Below are positions 1-8,880 of a stretch of DNA of 64,000 nt, in pieces. This DNA is from Candidatus Nanopelagicales bacterium (GTDB lineage Bacteria > Actinomycetota > Actinomycetes > S36-B12), in contig JAQTZL010000001.1 in the NCBI GenBank assembly GCA_028687755.1, positions 389,404-453,403 on the forward strand. Direction: 5' to 3'. The translations under genes and the position numbers were made by a program. Under the pieces are notes generated by a model. It saw nothing but the letters and a program-made list of their open reading frames with translations. It was not told the origin of the DNA and made no database searches. Numbering within the stretch: the first letter of the stretch is position 1; every line of letters begins with the position of its first letter.

Positions 1-1
1 C

Positions 2-640
2 CCGGCAGACTCACGCGCAAAAAGTGCAATTCGCAACTTACAAAAATCAACGCCTTCCCTTGCGGGCTTTGTCATGCTCATTGCTGTTCGCGGGCGTACA
101 CCAAATATCCAACACCACAATGTGTGGTTCCCAGAAAATTACGATGCCGAGTTCGACGCCATCTTCGCTAAAGATCCGTACCCCGTTACTGATCCAACAA
201 TTTATGCATGCGTTCCCAATGATCCTTTGATGCGACCAGACCAGGATCACGAATCCTGGTTCATCTTGGTCAACGCTCCACGGCACAGCGCAACTGGCGA
301 AGAAGGAACTATGAACTGGGATGCGCCAGGAGTTGCAGATAACTATGCAGATCAGATCCTGGCAACGTTGGCTGCACGCGGAACTGATTTACGATCCCGA
401 ATTGTGTGGCGGGAAACCTCAACGCCAGCAGATCTTGAACGAGACAGTGGAGCTCCAGGGGGGTCCATTTATGGAACAGCCAGTCATGGCTCACTTTCCA
501 CCTTCAAGCGACCAACGAATCAATCCCCTATTCCCGGACTTTTTCTCGTGGGTGGATCAGCGCATCCAGGCGGCGGATTACCACTTGTTGGCATGGGGGC
601 CGAATTAACGGCCGACCTTATTGGTCGCGCAAAAAAATAG
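2..640 (+). CDS. CrtI-like FAD oxidoreductase, C-terminal part (cut by window edge)
   Basis: The reading frame is open from base 2 and runs to a TAG at 638-640, so the N-terminal part, including the FAD-binding GxGxxG motif, lies outside the window. The visible 212 residues resemble the C-terminal half of CrtI/CrtD-type carotenoid desaturases: a HHNVWFP segment, a DPTIYACVP segment, and the closing GLFLVGGSAHPGGGLP region that completes the FAD site in this family. This is seen in the sequence; the exact substrate (phytoene, neurosporene or a later carotenoid) cannot be told. A complete crtI lies 3.6 kb downstream, so this may be a second desaturase for a different step. Its 3' end overlaps the convergent antiporter gene by 23 bases. 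Confidence 0.8.
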   Translation, partial: PADSRAKSAIRNLQKSTPSLAGFVMLIAVRGRTPNIQHHNVWFPENYDAEFDAIFAKDPYPVTDPTIYACVPNDPLMRPDQDHESWFILVNAPRHSATGEEGTMNWDAPGVADNYADQILATLAARGTDLRSRIVWRETSTPADLERDSGAPGGSIYGTASHGSLSTFKRPTNQSPIPGLFLVGGSAHPGGGLPLVGMGAELTADLIGRAKK

Positions 641-2192
641 CTTTGGATTTATTCGCTACAGCGCGAGGCCATGATGCTTTATCTTTTTTTGCTTTCCTTA
701 CTTCGGGCTCATGTAGCCACATTGCTAACTTTCCGTCCTTGGCAACAACGCGTAACCGTTCTTCAGTAGCTATTCGTACCTCGCCGGGGCACACCACGAG
801 CACTTGATCATTGGCCCGCAATCTCGAGTTGTCGTCAATGGTCATCGGTTCAGCATCACGAACGATAAGCGAAACCACTGCACCTTTCGGTAGTCGTAAT
901 TCAGTTATGAACACACCCACGAGTCCGGAACCTCGAGGTACATCCAGTGCGAGCACCACAGCGTTCATGGCATCAAGCGGTGCACTTTCAAGATCAAGTT
1001 CAAATGCTTCGTCGGGAAGCTCAAGTCGCAACTTGCGCGCCAACCATGGCAGTAACGGTGTTTGCACAAGGAGTAACACAAGAACCACAATCAACGTCGC
1101 ATCAAAGACCTGTTCTGATCCCACGACTGCGAGTCCGAGCGGAATTGCCGCAAACACAATTGGCACTGCGCCACGCAATCCAGCCACACCAACAAAAATT
1201 CGTTCTCGAATTCCCCAGCGAAATGGCGTCAGTGAAACGAATGACGCCAATGGGCGACCAATAATCACAAGCGCCAACCCAGCAATCGCAGCAATACCAA
1301 TAGCAGCAGGTAGACGATGGACATCGGCGAGCAATCCAAGCATGACGAACAGACCAATTTCCGAAATCCAGGCAAGGCCGTCAGCAAAACCAATGATCGA
1401 ACGTCGATGCGGAAGCCTTGCGGCCGAACCCACGAAGACTGCTGCTACGTATACCGCCATAAACCCAGATACGTGCATAAAATCAGCGAAGGCATAGGCG
1501 GCGATCAACATGGCCAACGCGGCGATTGGATATAGGCCAACGGCAGGAAGTGCTAAGCGGCGCAATGCCCATCGTGATGCGTAGCCAGCGGCTACGCCAA
1601 CAAGAGCACCGCCCACAAGTTCAACGACTATGGTCAACGCAATAGATGACCATGACGAAGTTTCGAATGCTCCACTTGCAATGATGCTCACTAACACCAC
1701 AACTGGCGCGTCGTTAAAGCCAGCTTCACCTTCAAGGACCGTGCGCAAGCGTGGCGACAACTTCAATTTACGAAGTACCGAAAACACTGCTGCGGCATCT
1801 GTTGCAGCTAACACAGTGGCCAATAGCAATGCGTTATGCGAACTCATGTCTGTGAAGGCAATCAGGGGAACAGCGACAACCGCGATGCTGGCAAATACTC
1901 CGACAGTTGCCAGCGTGATTGCAGGCCACAGCACTGGGCGAAGTTCTGAAACCCGAGTGGTGAGTCCGCCTTGTGCCAGAATCAAAATCAAAGCCACATA
2001 ACCGAGCACTGCCGCGAGTTCTGCATTTTGAAAATTGAGTTGATCAACGAAGGTGCCGAGGAATAGACCTAGCCCTAAGTAGAGCAACAGGCCAGGTACG
2101 CCAAGTTTTCCGGCGAATCTCACTCCAAGAATGGAGATCAGAACAATGACTGCACCAACAAGTAATGCTGGAGCGAGGGATTCCAGCGTCAC
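618..2192 (-). CDS. CPA1-family cation (K+ or Na+)/proton antiporter
   Basis: A 524-residue polytopic membrane protein with about twelve hydrophobic segments over residues 1-390. The sequence carries the CPA1/NhaP2-like core, with the ATDAAAVFSVL segment near residue 130 and EGEAGFNDAPVVVL near 155 that holds conserved acidic residues of the ion path. A soluble tail from about residue 400 (GVFITELRLPKGAVVSLIVRDAE) fits a TrkA_C/RCK regulatory domain, as in K+/H+ antiporters of the CvrA type. K+ rather than Na+ is inferred from that tail. The GTG start lies 5 bases after the metF stop, preceded by GAGG, so it is probably read from the metF promoter. Its end overlaps the preceding convergent gene. 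Confidence 0.85.
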   Translation of the reverse strand: MTLESLAPALLVGAVIVLISILGVRFAGKLGVPGLLLYLGLGLFLGTFVDQLNFQNAELAAVLGYVALILILAQGGLTTRVSELRPVLWPAITLATVGVFASIAVVAVPLIAFTDMSSHNALLLATVLAATDAAAVFSVLRKLKLSPRLRTVLEGEAGFNDAPVVVLVSIIASGAFETSSWSSIALTIVVELVGGALVGVAAGYASRWALRRLALPAVGLYPIAALAMLIAAYAFADFMHVSGFMAVYVAAVFVGSAARLPHRRSIIGFADGLAWISEIGLFVMLGLLADVHRLPAAIGIAAIAGLALVIIGRPLASFVSLTPFRWGIRERIFVGVAGLRGAVPIVFAAIPLGLAVVGSEQVFDATLIVVLVLLLVQTPLLPWLARKLRLELPDEAFELDLESAPLDAMNAVVLALDVPRGSGLVGVFITELRLPKGAVVSLIVRDAEPMTIDDNSRLRANDQVLVVCPGEVRIATEERLRVVAKDGKLAMWLHEPEVRKAKKDKASWPRAVANKSKAIFLRDQ

Positions 2193-2197
2193 GACTG

Positions 2198-3094
2198 TTA
2201 CCTCGACCCTAGACCTAGAGCCTCATACACCTGAACTGTCGATGTTGATCGATTCAGAGTGTAAAAATGCAATCCAGGTGCGCCCATATCGAGTAATTCA
2301 TTCGACATATCAACGGCGATTTCAACACCAAGCTTGCGCACGGCATCGTCATCGTCCTTCACTTGCTCAAAGCGCTTGGCAAGCTCGGAAGGAAATGCCG
2401 CACCCGAGAGTTCGGCAAAGCGAGAAATCTGCGCGACATTTGTAACTGGCATAAGGCCAGGAATGATTGGCATCGTGACGCCGTGAGCTGATGCCCGTTC
2501 CACAAGATCCGCGTAATCACGTGATCGGAAAAAGAATTGAGTCACCGCAAATTGCGCACCTGCATCCTGCTTGGCAGCAAGAACTCGTGCATCGGTATCA
2601 AGGTCGGGCGAGGAAGGGTGCCCTTCTGGGAACGCCGCTACACCCACAGTGAAATTGCCCAGATCCTTGATGAGCGCCACAAGTTCATCGGCATGCTGTA
2701 GGCCATCTGCGTGCGGAGTCCATTGTGCAGTTGGGCCACCTGGCGGATCTCCTCGCAAAGCAAGGATGGTGTGAATGCCTGCCGCGGCGTACTCCCCGAT
2801 AACTCCCCGGAGTTCTTCTCGGCTTGCACCCACACAGGTCAGGTGCGCCACCGGAATCATCGAGGTCTGTTCAGCGATTTCAGCCGTGATTCGCACTGTG
2901 CGGTCTCTGGTGGAACCGCCAGCACCATAAGTGACCGAAACAAAGGTGGGGTTGAGGCGCTCGAGGTCACGCACAGTGCGCCATAGAGCCTGTTCACCCT
3001 CATCCGTTTTAGGCGGAAAGAGTTCAAAAGAAAATGAGCGCCCGCCCGTGGCTAATAGCTGGGCCAGATTGGCTCCGACGGCGCTTTGGGTCAT
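2198..3094 (-). CDS. metF: Methylenetetrahydrofolate reductase
   Basis: This 298-residue protein has the usual length and landmarks of the MetF TIM barrel: the FSFELFPPKT start with the catalytic Glu, VSVTYGAGGSTRDRT, the HLTCVG strand, LALRGDPPGG and the PGLMPVTN loop. It reduces 5,10-methylene-THF to 5-methyl-THF for methionine synthesis in the cytoplasm. The ATG at 3094 is only 6 bases from a TAGGAT -10 hexamer, so the mRNA is probably leaderless. It is divergent from crtE with about 50 bases between the two starts, and the antiporter gene follows 5 bases after its stop. The position next to a prenyl synthase matches Rv2172c/Rv2173 in M. tuberculosis, as I recall. Confidence 0.93.
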   Translation of the reverse strand: MTQSAVGANLAQLLATGGRSFSFELFPPKTDEGEQALWRTVRDLERLNPTFVSVTYGAGGSTRDRTVRITAEIAEQTSMIPVAHLTCVGASREELRGVIGEYAAAGIHTILALRGDPPGGPTAQWTPHADGLQHADELVALIKDLGNFTVGVAAFPEGHPSSPDLDTDARVLAAKQDAGAQFAVTQFFFRSRDYADLVERASAHGVTMPIIPGLMPVTNVAQISRFAELSGAAFPSELAKRFEQVKDDDDAVRKLGVEIAVDMSNELLDMGAPGLHFYTLNRSTSTVQVYEALGLGSR

Positions 3095-3100
3095 TTGTTA

Positions 3101-3106
3101 ATCCTA
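3101..3106 (-). promoter_or_regulatory. -10 hexamer of metF (leaderless)
   Basis: TAGGAT on the minus strand, 6 bases before the metF ATG. It fits the TANNNT rule seen throughout the window. No convincing -35 box was seen. Confidence 0.6.
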
Positions 3107-3131
3107 AGGGTCACCTAAGTTCAGGACGGTT

Positions 3132-3137
3132 TAGGCT
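3132..3137 (+). promoter_or_regulatory. -10 hexamer of crtE (leaderless)
   Basis: TAGGCT, 7 bases before the GTG at 3145. It lies back to back with the metF -10 hexamer, 25 bases apart, so the two promoters must interlock. It also decides the crtE start. Confidence 0.6.
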
Positions 3138-3144
3138 CAAGGGC

Positions 3145-4236
3145 GTGACCCAGACAATCCCTCCAGTCATGGACCCTGCTGCCTTTCGCGCCGGAGTTCA
3201 ACAGGTCGTGGATCGGGTCATTACTCATGAATCAGCAAACCTGGCAACGATCAGCCCTGCGTTGGCGCCACTCATGGATTCGCTCACAGCTTTGATGGGT
3301 GGCGGAAAACGACTACGCCCTGCGTTTTGCTATTGGGGTTGGCGCGCGGCAGCAAGTGACCAGGACCTCGCTGCGCTTCACGATGCAGCACTGGATGCAT
3401 CTGTTGGCTTGGAATTCTTGCAAGCATGCGCATTGATTCATGACGATGTCATGGACGGGTCTGACACTCGCCGCGGATTACCTGCCGCCCATCGCGTCTT
3501 CGAAACCATGCACGCCTCAGACAATTGGGTCGGTTCATCACCCATGTTTGGTATTGGTGCCGCCATTTTGCTCGGCGATCTGTGTTTGTCATGGGCCGAC
3601 CAAGTCTTTCTTGCCTCCCCGATGCCAAAAGCCGCGCTCGAAAGAGCAAAACCACTGTTTGACATTATGCGTACCGAGTTGATGGCAGGTCAGTACTTGG
3701 ACCTACTCGAACAAGCCCGTTCAAACACTTCGCTTGATCGCGCAAGAACGGTAGTTCGTTACAAATCAGCGAAGTACACGATTGAACGTCCACTTCACCT
3801 TGGCGGCGCACTTGCAGGTGCAAGCGAATCCGTCATGCGGTCTTACAGCGATTACGGGCTCGCCCTTGGTGAGGCTTTCCAATTGCGTGACGACATCCTT
3901 GGCGTCTTTGGTGATCCGGCCGAAACGGGTAAACCTGCAGGTGACGATATTCGTGAGGGCAAGCGCACAGTCATGGTCGCCTTGGCATTCGCATCTGCGA
4001 GTAGCGCAGAGCAAGCAGTGCTTACTTCCCTACTCGGCAAGCAAGACCTCACTTCCCACGATGTTGCAACGGTTCGAGAAATTTTGACCTCTTCCGGGGC
4101 ACTGAGTGCAACTGAACATCTCATTGAAGCCGGCATTGCGGCTTCATACGCGGCTTTGGAAACAGCAGCGATTTCCACAGAAGGCCGCTCTGCTTTAGCG
4201 GATTTGATTGAAGCATCTACACGTCGGGCGGCCTAA
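3145..4236 (+). CDS. crtE: Geranylgeranyl diphosphate (polyprenyl) synthase
   Basis: A trans-prenyltransferase of 363 residues. The first aspartate-rich motif is visible as HDDVMDGSDTRRG and the second as RDDILGVFGD, with GGGKRLRP at the N-terminal substrate site. It makes the C20 diphosphate used by phytoene synthase; chain length cannot be read with certainty, so idsA-type function is also possible. I chose GTG 3145 because a TAGGCT -10 box lies 7 bases upstream; ATG 3169 is the alternative, and starts before 3100 would run into metF. Its TAA overlaps the crtI ATG (TAATG), so it heads the crtE-crtI-glycosyltransferase-crtB operon. Its syntenic counterpart in M. tuberculosis would be idsA2. 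Confidence 0.9.
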   Translation: MTQTIPPVMDPAAFRAGVQQVVDRVITHESANLATISPALAPLMDSLTALMGGGKRLRPAFCYWGWRAAASDQDLAALHDAALDASVGLEFLQACALIHDDVMDGSDTRRGLPAAHRVFETMHASDNWVGSSPMFGIGAAILLGDLCLSWADQVFLASPMPKAALERAKPLFDIMRTELMAGQYLDLLEQARSNTSLDRARTVVRYKSAKYTIERPLHLGGALAGASESVMRSYSDYGLALGEAFQLRDDILGVFGDPAETGKPAGDDIREGKRTVMVALAFASASSAEQAVLTSLLGKQDLTSHDVATVREILTSSGALSATEHLIEAGIAASYAALETAAISTEGRSALADLIEASTRRAA

Positions 4237-5753
4237 TGAAACTCAATCCCTTCACTCCCATCCAGCAAGTCAACGGACCAACCGATGAAGTGGTCATTGT
4301 TGGAGCTGGCCTTGGCGGCTTAAGCGCTGCAATGCATTTAGCAGCTGCTGGGCGCAAGGTCACGGTGTTGGAACGCGAAGCGATTCCTGGCGGGCGCGCT
4401 GGTCGCTTGAGCGTTCCTACTGCTGATGGCTCATACGAGTTCGACACTGGGCCAACCGTGCTCACAATGCCCGACCTCATTGCTGATTGCTTCAACGCAC
4501 TTGGTGAAAACATGAATGACTGGCTCACACTTGAACCAGTAAAGCCGCTCTATCGCTCCTTCTATCCAGATGGCTCAGTACTTGACGTGCACTCAAATAC
4601 AGATGAGATGACGCAGGAAATCAACAACGTCATCGGGCCTCAGGAGGCCGAGGGCTATCGTCGTTACGTTGAATTTGTTACTGAGCTGTACAAGTACGAA
4701 ATGAAAGATTTCATCGATCGAAACATCGACTCTCCACTTGATTTACTCACAACCAACCTTGCACGCCTTGCCGCCATTGGCGGATTCCGTCGTCTGGCAC
4801 CAAAGGTTGAGGAATACCTCAAGGATCCACGCACACAACGCGTATTCTCATTCCAATCGATGTATGCAGGACTTTCACCATACGACGCTCTTGCAATTTA
4901 CGCAGTGATTGCATACATGGATTCAGTTGCTGGAGTGTTCGCCCCCAAGGGCGGCATGCATGCAGTACCTAAGGCCATGGCACAAGCCGCACAAGCCCAT
5001 GGCGTGACATTTCGATACAACGTTGAAGTCACCGAAGTTGAGCGCGTCGGCAATCGCGCAACTGCTGTGATTACCTCAGAAGGCGAACGCATTCCGGCTG
5101 ATGTCGTCGTGTTAAATCCCGATGTCCCCGTTGCCTTTCGCGATCTTCTTGGCATCGAGCCGTGGTCCATCCGTCGCTTGAAGTACTCCCCCTCTTGCTT
5201 CCTCTTCTTAGCTGGCTCCTCTGCCCATTACAACTCCATCGCTCATCACAACATTCACTTCGGGAAGAAGTGGAAGGGCGTATTTGACGACATCATTCGT
5301 GATCGCAAGTTGATGTCTGACCCAAGCTTGCTCGTCACAAACCCAACGTTCTCTGACAAGTCACTGGCACCAGATGGCAAAGAGGTCTACTACGTCTTGT
5401 TCCCCACACCAAACCTTGATGCAGATATTGATTGGGTCAAAGAAGGCCCGCGCTATCGCGATGAAGTTTGCCGAGTGCTTGAAGAACGCGGCTATCGAGA
5501 TTTCACCAACGCAATTGAAGTCGAGAACATCACTACCCCACTTGATTGGCAAGCGCGAGGGATGGAACGCGGCGCACCGTTCGCCTCGTCACATACCTTT
5601 GGACAGACCGGACCATTTCGCCCCGGCAATCTGTGGGGCCAAAACGTCGTATTCACTGGTTCAGGAACACGCCCTGGAGTTGGTGTACCGATGGTGTTGA
5701 TCTCTGGACGCTTAGCTGCCGAGCGCATCACTGGGCCACGAGCGCGGCAATAA
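4236..5753 (+). CDS. crtI: Phytoene desaturase
   Basis: A 505-residue CrtI-family flavoenzyme. The N-terminal dinucleotide fold is clear (VIVGAGLGGLSAA, then VLEREAIPGGRAG), and the C-terminal FAD motif appears as NVVFTGSGTRPGVGVPMVLISGRLAAE. It would convert 15-cis-phytoene to lycopene at the membrane in four desaturation steps; the number of steps is inferred from the nearby lycopene cyclase genes. The start codon overlaps the crtE stop by one base, so translation is coupled. The length is normal and no disruption is seen. A second CrtI-like gene ends at position 640. Confidence 0.93.
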   Translation: MKLNPFTPIQQVNGPTDEVVIVGAGLGGLSAAMHLAAAGRKVTVLEREAIPGGRAGRLSVPTADGSYEFDTGPTVLTMPDLIADCFNALGENMNDWLTLEPVKPLYRSFYPDGSVLDVHSNTDEMTQEINNVIGPQEAEGYRRYVEFVTELYKYEMKDFIDRNIDSPLDLLTTNLARLAAIGGFRRLAPKVEEYLKDPRTQRVFSFQSMYAGLSPYDALAIYAVIAYMDSVAGVFAPKGGMHAVPKAMAQAAQAHGVTFRYNVEVTEVERVGNRATAVITSEGERIPADVVVLNPDVPVAFRDLLGIEPWSIRRLKYSPSCFLFLAGSSAHYNSIAHHNIHFGKKWKGVFDDIIRDRKLMSDPSLLVTNPTFSDKSLAPDGKEVYYVLFPTPNLDADIDWVKEGPRYRDEVCRVLEERGYRDFTNAIEVENITTPLDWQARGMERGAPFASSHTFGQTGPFRPGNLWGQNVVFTGSGTRPGVGVPMVLISGRLAAERITGPRARQ

Positions 5754-5755
5754 GA

Positions 5756-7246
5756 ATGTCTAATCCCGCAAGCTTGCCTACCGCGCATCTCCTGCTGCGC
5801 CATGGACTGCCTGGCTTCATCGGGACTTCATGCATTGCCGTTGGCGCCTTGGGAGTTGGCTGGCTTCCGGGAACTACTGACCTGCTGGCCAATCCGATCG
5901 TTGATGCACTTCGGGGAACCACATCAGGATCACTTCTCGCACGAAGCTTGGTACTCATCGGTGTTGCCGTGTTACTTCAAGCATGGCTACTCATCGGATC
6001 TGATCTTTTCCATCAAGACGCCTGGCCAGTTCGAAAGTTGCAATGGGTCCTGTTGATGTGGATCGTGCCGCTTGTCGCCGCACCGCCATTATTTAGCCGC
6101 GATGTGTACTCCTATTACGCACAAGGTCGACTCTTTGAGACGGGAGCCGATCCCACAACAACGGGTGTAGGAAATTTGCCAGGTTGGTTTGATATCGGCG
6201 CAGATCCAATGTGGACAGAATCGCCGACACCGTACGGTCCCAGTTTCTTGATGATCGAACGAACAATTTCTTCGATTGCTCATCCCAATGCATATCTCGC
6301 AGGAATCCTGTTCCGTCTGGCCTCCTTGGTTGGCGTGGCACTCATGGCTATCTACCTGCCAAAGTTGGCAAAGGCCTATGGCATTGAAGGCTCCACTGCA
6401 TTGTGGTTAGGAGTGCTCAATCCACTCGTTCTTATGCACTTTGTCTCAGGTGCACATAACGACGCGATCATGGTTGGTCTCATCGTGTTGGCCTTGTACT
6501 TAGGCACCTGCCAACAATGTTTATGGAGCGCCGCATTAATTGGTTTCGCAGCAACTGTGAAACCAATTGGTTTGTTGGCTTTGCCATTTGTGGGCTTGCA
6601 GTTCGCCGGCATTGGAGCCAGTTGGGGCAAGAAGATTCAAGCTTGGCTGCTGACCGGCCTTGCTGCCTTCATCGCAATTATTTGCGTGTACCTCGTTGTT
6701 GGCTCTGGCTACGGCGTAGTCTCAGCCGCGTTCGGCACACCAGGAAGTGTGCTGACCTGGCTGTCGCCCACCACTGCTATCGGCCAAATCATCGGAGGTG
6801 TCACAACCTTCTTGGGCTTTACCCCAGATGCCTATGGCGTGATTGACGTAATGCATTCAATTGGAACTGTCGCATCATTGGCCATCATCATTTGGTTGAT
6901 CCTGACATCGGATCGAAGAACGCCGCTGCGTGGGGTTGCCTTGGCATTTGGGGTGTTGGTGCTCCTTGGTCCCGTGGTTCATCCTTGGTATGTGCTGTGG
7001 GCACTACCACTGTTCGCCGCAGCGGGCTTAAGTTTGCGTGAACGCAGAATCGCAGTGCTCCTCACCATCGTGTTGATAGTGCACGGCATAGTCGAAGCCA
7101 GTACTGCATCAGATAATGTATGGGATTGGTCGGATCTCATTGCATTCGTGATTGCCCTCGCGATTGTCTGCATTGTGAGTTTGGCGAGCCCACGCGAACG
7201 TCAACTGGTATTGAATGCTGGTTCAAGGGAAGTAAGTAACGCATGA
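5756..7246 (+). CDS. MptA/MptB-like polyprenol-phosphate-mannose mannosyltransferase (GT-C)
   Basis: A membrane protein of 496 residues with about a dozen hydrophobic segments. The first large loop holds PPLFSRDVYSYYAQGRLFE and later SPTPYGPSFLMIER, which match the acidic catalytic loop of MptA/MptB alpha-1,6-mannosyltransferases that elongate lipomannan from polyprenyl-phosphate-mannose. It starts at ATG 5756, two bases after the crtI stop, and its end overlaps crtB by 4 bases (ATGA), so it is read inside the carotenoid operon. In M. tuberculosis mptA also follows the prenyl synthase idsA2 (from memory), so its position may be ancestral rather than a sign of carotenoid glycosylation. Sugar acceptor is unknown. 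Confidence 0.8.
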   Translation: MSNPASLPTAHLLLRHGLPGFIGTSCIAVGALGVGWLPGTTDLLANPIVDALRGTTSGSLLARSLVLIGVAVLLQAWLLIGSDLFHQDAWPVRKLQWVLLMWIVPLVAAPPLFSRDVYSYYAQGRLFETGADPTTTGVGNLPGWFDIGADPMWTESPTPYGPSFLMIERTISSIAHPNAYLAGILFRLASLVGVALMAIYLPKLAKAYGIEGSTALWLGVLNPLVLMHFVSGAHNDAIMVGLIVLALYLGTCQQCLWSAALIGFAATVKPIGLLALPFVGLQFAGIGASWGKKIQAWLLTGLAAFIAIICVYLVVGSGYGVVSAAFGTPGSVLTWLSPTTAIGQIIGGVTTFLGFTPDAYGVIDVMHSIGTVASLAIIIWLILTSDRRTPLRGVALAFGVLVLLGPVVHPWYVLWALPLFAAAGLSLRERRIAVLLTIVLIVHGIVEASTASDNVWDWSDLIAFVIALAIVCIVSLASPRERQLVLNAGSREVSNA

Positions 7247-8196
7247 GCATCCGAGAACTTAATGCTGCCGGCATCACTGATCCGATGGTTCGGATGTCGT
7301 ATTTGCGTTGCAAAGCGCTCAATAAGCAATACGGAAAAACCTATTATTTGGCTACATTATTGCTACCTGCATCGAAGCGTCCCTTTGTTCACGCGCTTTA
7401 TGGTCTTGCGCGCTATGCCGATGAAATTGTCGATGACATGCAGTCTGGGAAAACAGATAGCGAGCGCGCTGCTTGGCTTAGAGATTGGGCAGCGTCATTT
7501 TTCGCTGACCTTGATCGCGGATTCTCAGAGGATCCGATCTGTCGAGCGGTGGTAGACACCGCAGTCCGCTGGGAAATTCCACGGGAATATTTCGAAGCGT
7601 TCTTCACATCGATGACTATGGATCTCACTGTCACCGAATATGAGACTTTCGATGATTTGTTTACGTACGTGTACGGATCAGCAGCAGTTATCGGTCTGCA
7701 GGTCGTACCAATTTTGGAGCCATCGGAACAAGCAGCCTTCACCTATGCCCAAGATCTGGGTATTGCCTTCCAGCTAGCAAACTTCATCCGCGATATTGGC
7801 GAAGACCTTGATCGTGGCCGCGTCTATCTCCCGCTCGCTGAACTCAAGGAATATGGAGTAACTCGCGCGGATCTCGAACAACGCCTCATGACTCCAGCCT
7901 TGCGTAGAGCGCTCCAGTTTCAGATTGCTCGTGCGCGAGCGCTCGAAGAAGAATCGAAAATTGGGATCTCCATGCTGCATCCCGCAGCTCAGCCCTGTAT
8001 TGAAGCTGCAAGAATCCTGTATTGCGGCATCGTAGATGAAGTTGAACGCATCGATTATGAAGTCTTCACGAAACGAGCAACAGTTCCCATGCGCCGCCGA
8101 TTGGGAATTGCAATTCCCGCGTGGTTCAGGGCACGAAAGGCTCGCCGTGAATTCGGCCCTGGTGCTATTTGCGCCAGCGAGGTGGTCCCGCGCTAG
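7243..8196 (+). CDS. crtB: Phytoene synthase
   Basis: A 317-residue squalene/phytoene synthase family member. The two aspartate-rich motifs are visible as ADEIVDDMQSG near residue 60 and NFIRDIGEDLDRGRVYLP near residue 183. It condenses two geranylgeranyl diphosphates to 15-cis-phytoene. It is the last gene of the crtE-crtI-glycosyltransferase-crtB run, starting inside the previous stop (ATGA). Its last 32 bases overlap the convergent crtYd gene, so the two mRNAs are complementary at their 3' ends. Confidence 0.93.
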   Translation: MSIRELNAAGITDPMVRMSYLRCKALNKQYGKTYYLATLLLPASKRPFVHALYGLARYADEIVDDMQSGKTDSERAAWLRDWAASFFADLDRGFSEDPICRAVVDTAVRWEIPREYFEAFFTSMTMDLTVTEYETFDDLFTYVYGSAAVIGLQVVPILEPSEQAAFTYAQDLGIAFQLANFIRDIGEDLDRGRVYLPLAELKEYGVTRADLEQRLMTPALRRALQFQIARARALEEESKIGISMLHPAAQPCIEAARILYCGIVDEVERIDYEVFTKRATVPMRRRLGIAIPAWFRARKARREFGPGAICASEVVPR

Positions 8197-8542
8197 GCCT
8201 TCTTTGTATTCCAATGCGCCCCAACCAGACCCACATCACTAACGTCAACAGCACAAGCGCAAAGCCAAACAGTAAATCTTCCAGCGGCGCAAAGACCACT
8301 CGCCCATCACCAAGAAACGGCGGCGGGCCATCGACCGGTGTTGATGAACCGATGATTGCGTCCCCTGAATAGCGAACGATGCGAAAACCAGTCAGCACGC
8401 CATTGGTCATGAGTTGGAAAATGAAAATGATTGAGTACGAAACCCAGAACACTCGCCGAGTGACGAGTTTGGTGCGAAAACCAAAGAGATCAACCAATAC
8501 AGCAACGATCACTGCAACAATTCCAAGCTGGGTGTAGGTCAT
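8165..8542 (-). CDS. crtYd: Lycopene cyclase subunit, CrtYd type
   Basis: A small membrane protein of 125 residues with three hydrophobic segments and the lycopene cyclase domain motif APLEDLLFGFALVLL near residue 85. In Gram-positive bacteria lycopene is cyclised by a heterodimer of two such small proteins, CrtYc and CrtYd, and both are present here as adjacent genes overlapping by 4 bases. No lycopene elongase (crtEb) is seen nearby, so a C40 product such as beta-carotene is more likely than a C50 carotenoid; this is inference. The gene ends inside crtB on the other strand. Confidence 0.88.
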   Translation of the reverse strand: MTYTQLGIVAVIVAVLVDLFGFRTKLVTRRVFWVSYSIIFIFQLMTNGVLTGFRIVRYSGDAIIGSSTPVDGPPPFLGDGRVVFAPLEDLLFGFALVLLTLVMWVWLGRIGIQRRPSAGPPRWRK

Positions 8543-8874
8543 GAGTCGCCCTCATCTCCTACAGACCAACCACGTACCGAACGCACTGCTTCAAGTGTTA
8601 AAACTGAAGCCAGCGGCACCACAATGAAGAATAAAACTTCATCAATAGGGACTCCACCTATTACCTGCCAGCCAAGTAACCGGTCAAGATCAAAGAACCA
8701 GTGACCTTGGGAAATGGCATACGCATCCCAAGCAAGAAAGAGCACGAGGCCAGGAATGATGCAGAGGAGAAAACGCCATCCGCGTTGCAACACATGCGTA
8801 CGCAGAAAGAATTCCAACCATCCGCTGCCCAACACAATGCAGACCAGAACGCCTACATAAGCAAGGTGTGACAT
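8539..8874 (-). CDS. crtYc: Lycopene cyclase subunit, CrtYc type
   Basis: A 111-residue membrane protein with three hydrophobic segments. It has the WDAYAISQGHWFFD segment followed by GVPIDEVLFFIVVPLAS, the PxxEhhFF signature of heterodimeric lycopene cyclases. The ATG at 8874 was chosen because the protein then begins at the first membrane segment; GAGAG lies nine bases upstream. A longer frame to 8958 would overlap the divergent kinase gene. It is first in the crtYc-crtYd pair, on the strand opposite to the other crt genes. Confidence 0.88.
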   Translation of the reverse strand: MSHLAYVGVLVCIVLGSGWLEFFLRTHVLQRGWRFLLCIIPGLVLFLAWDAYAISQGHWFFDLDRLLGWQVIGGVPIDEVLFFIVVPLASVLTLEAVRSVRGWSVGDEGDS

Positions 8875-8880
8875 GAGCAC

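Noticed and set aside
811..1497. Long open frame opposite the antiporter gene
   Set aside because: Ser/Thr-rich antisense shadow with no domain, ribosome site or promoter box.
5546..5755. Longer N-terminus for the mannosyltransferase gene
   Set aside because: It would lie wholly inside crtI in another frame and adds Arg-rich residues unlike a membrane protein start; ATG 5756 fits.
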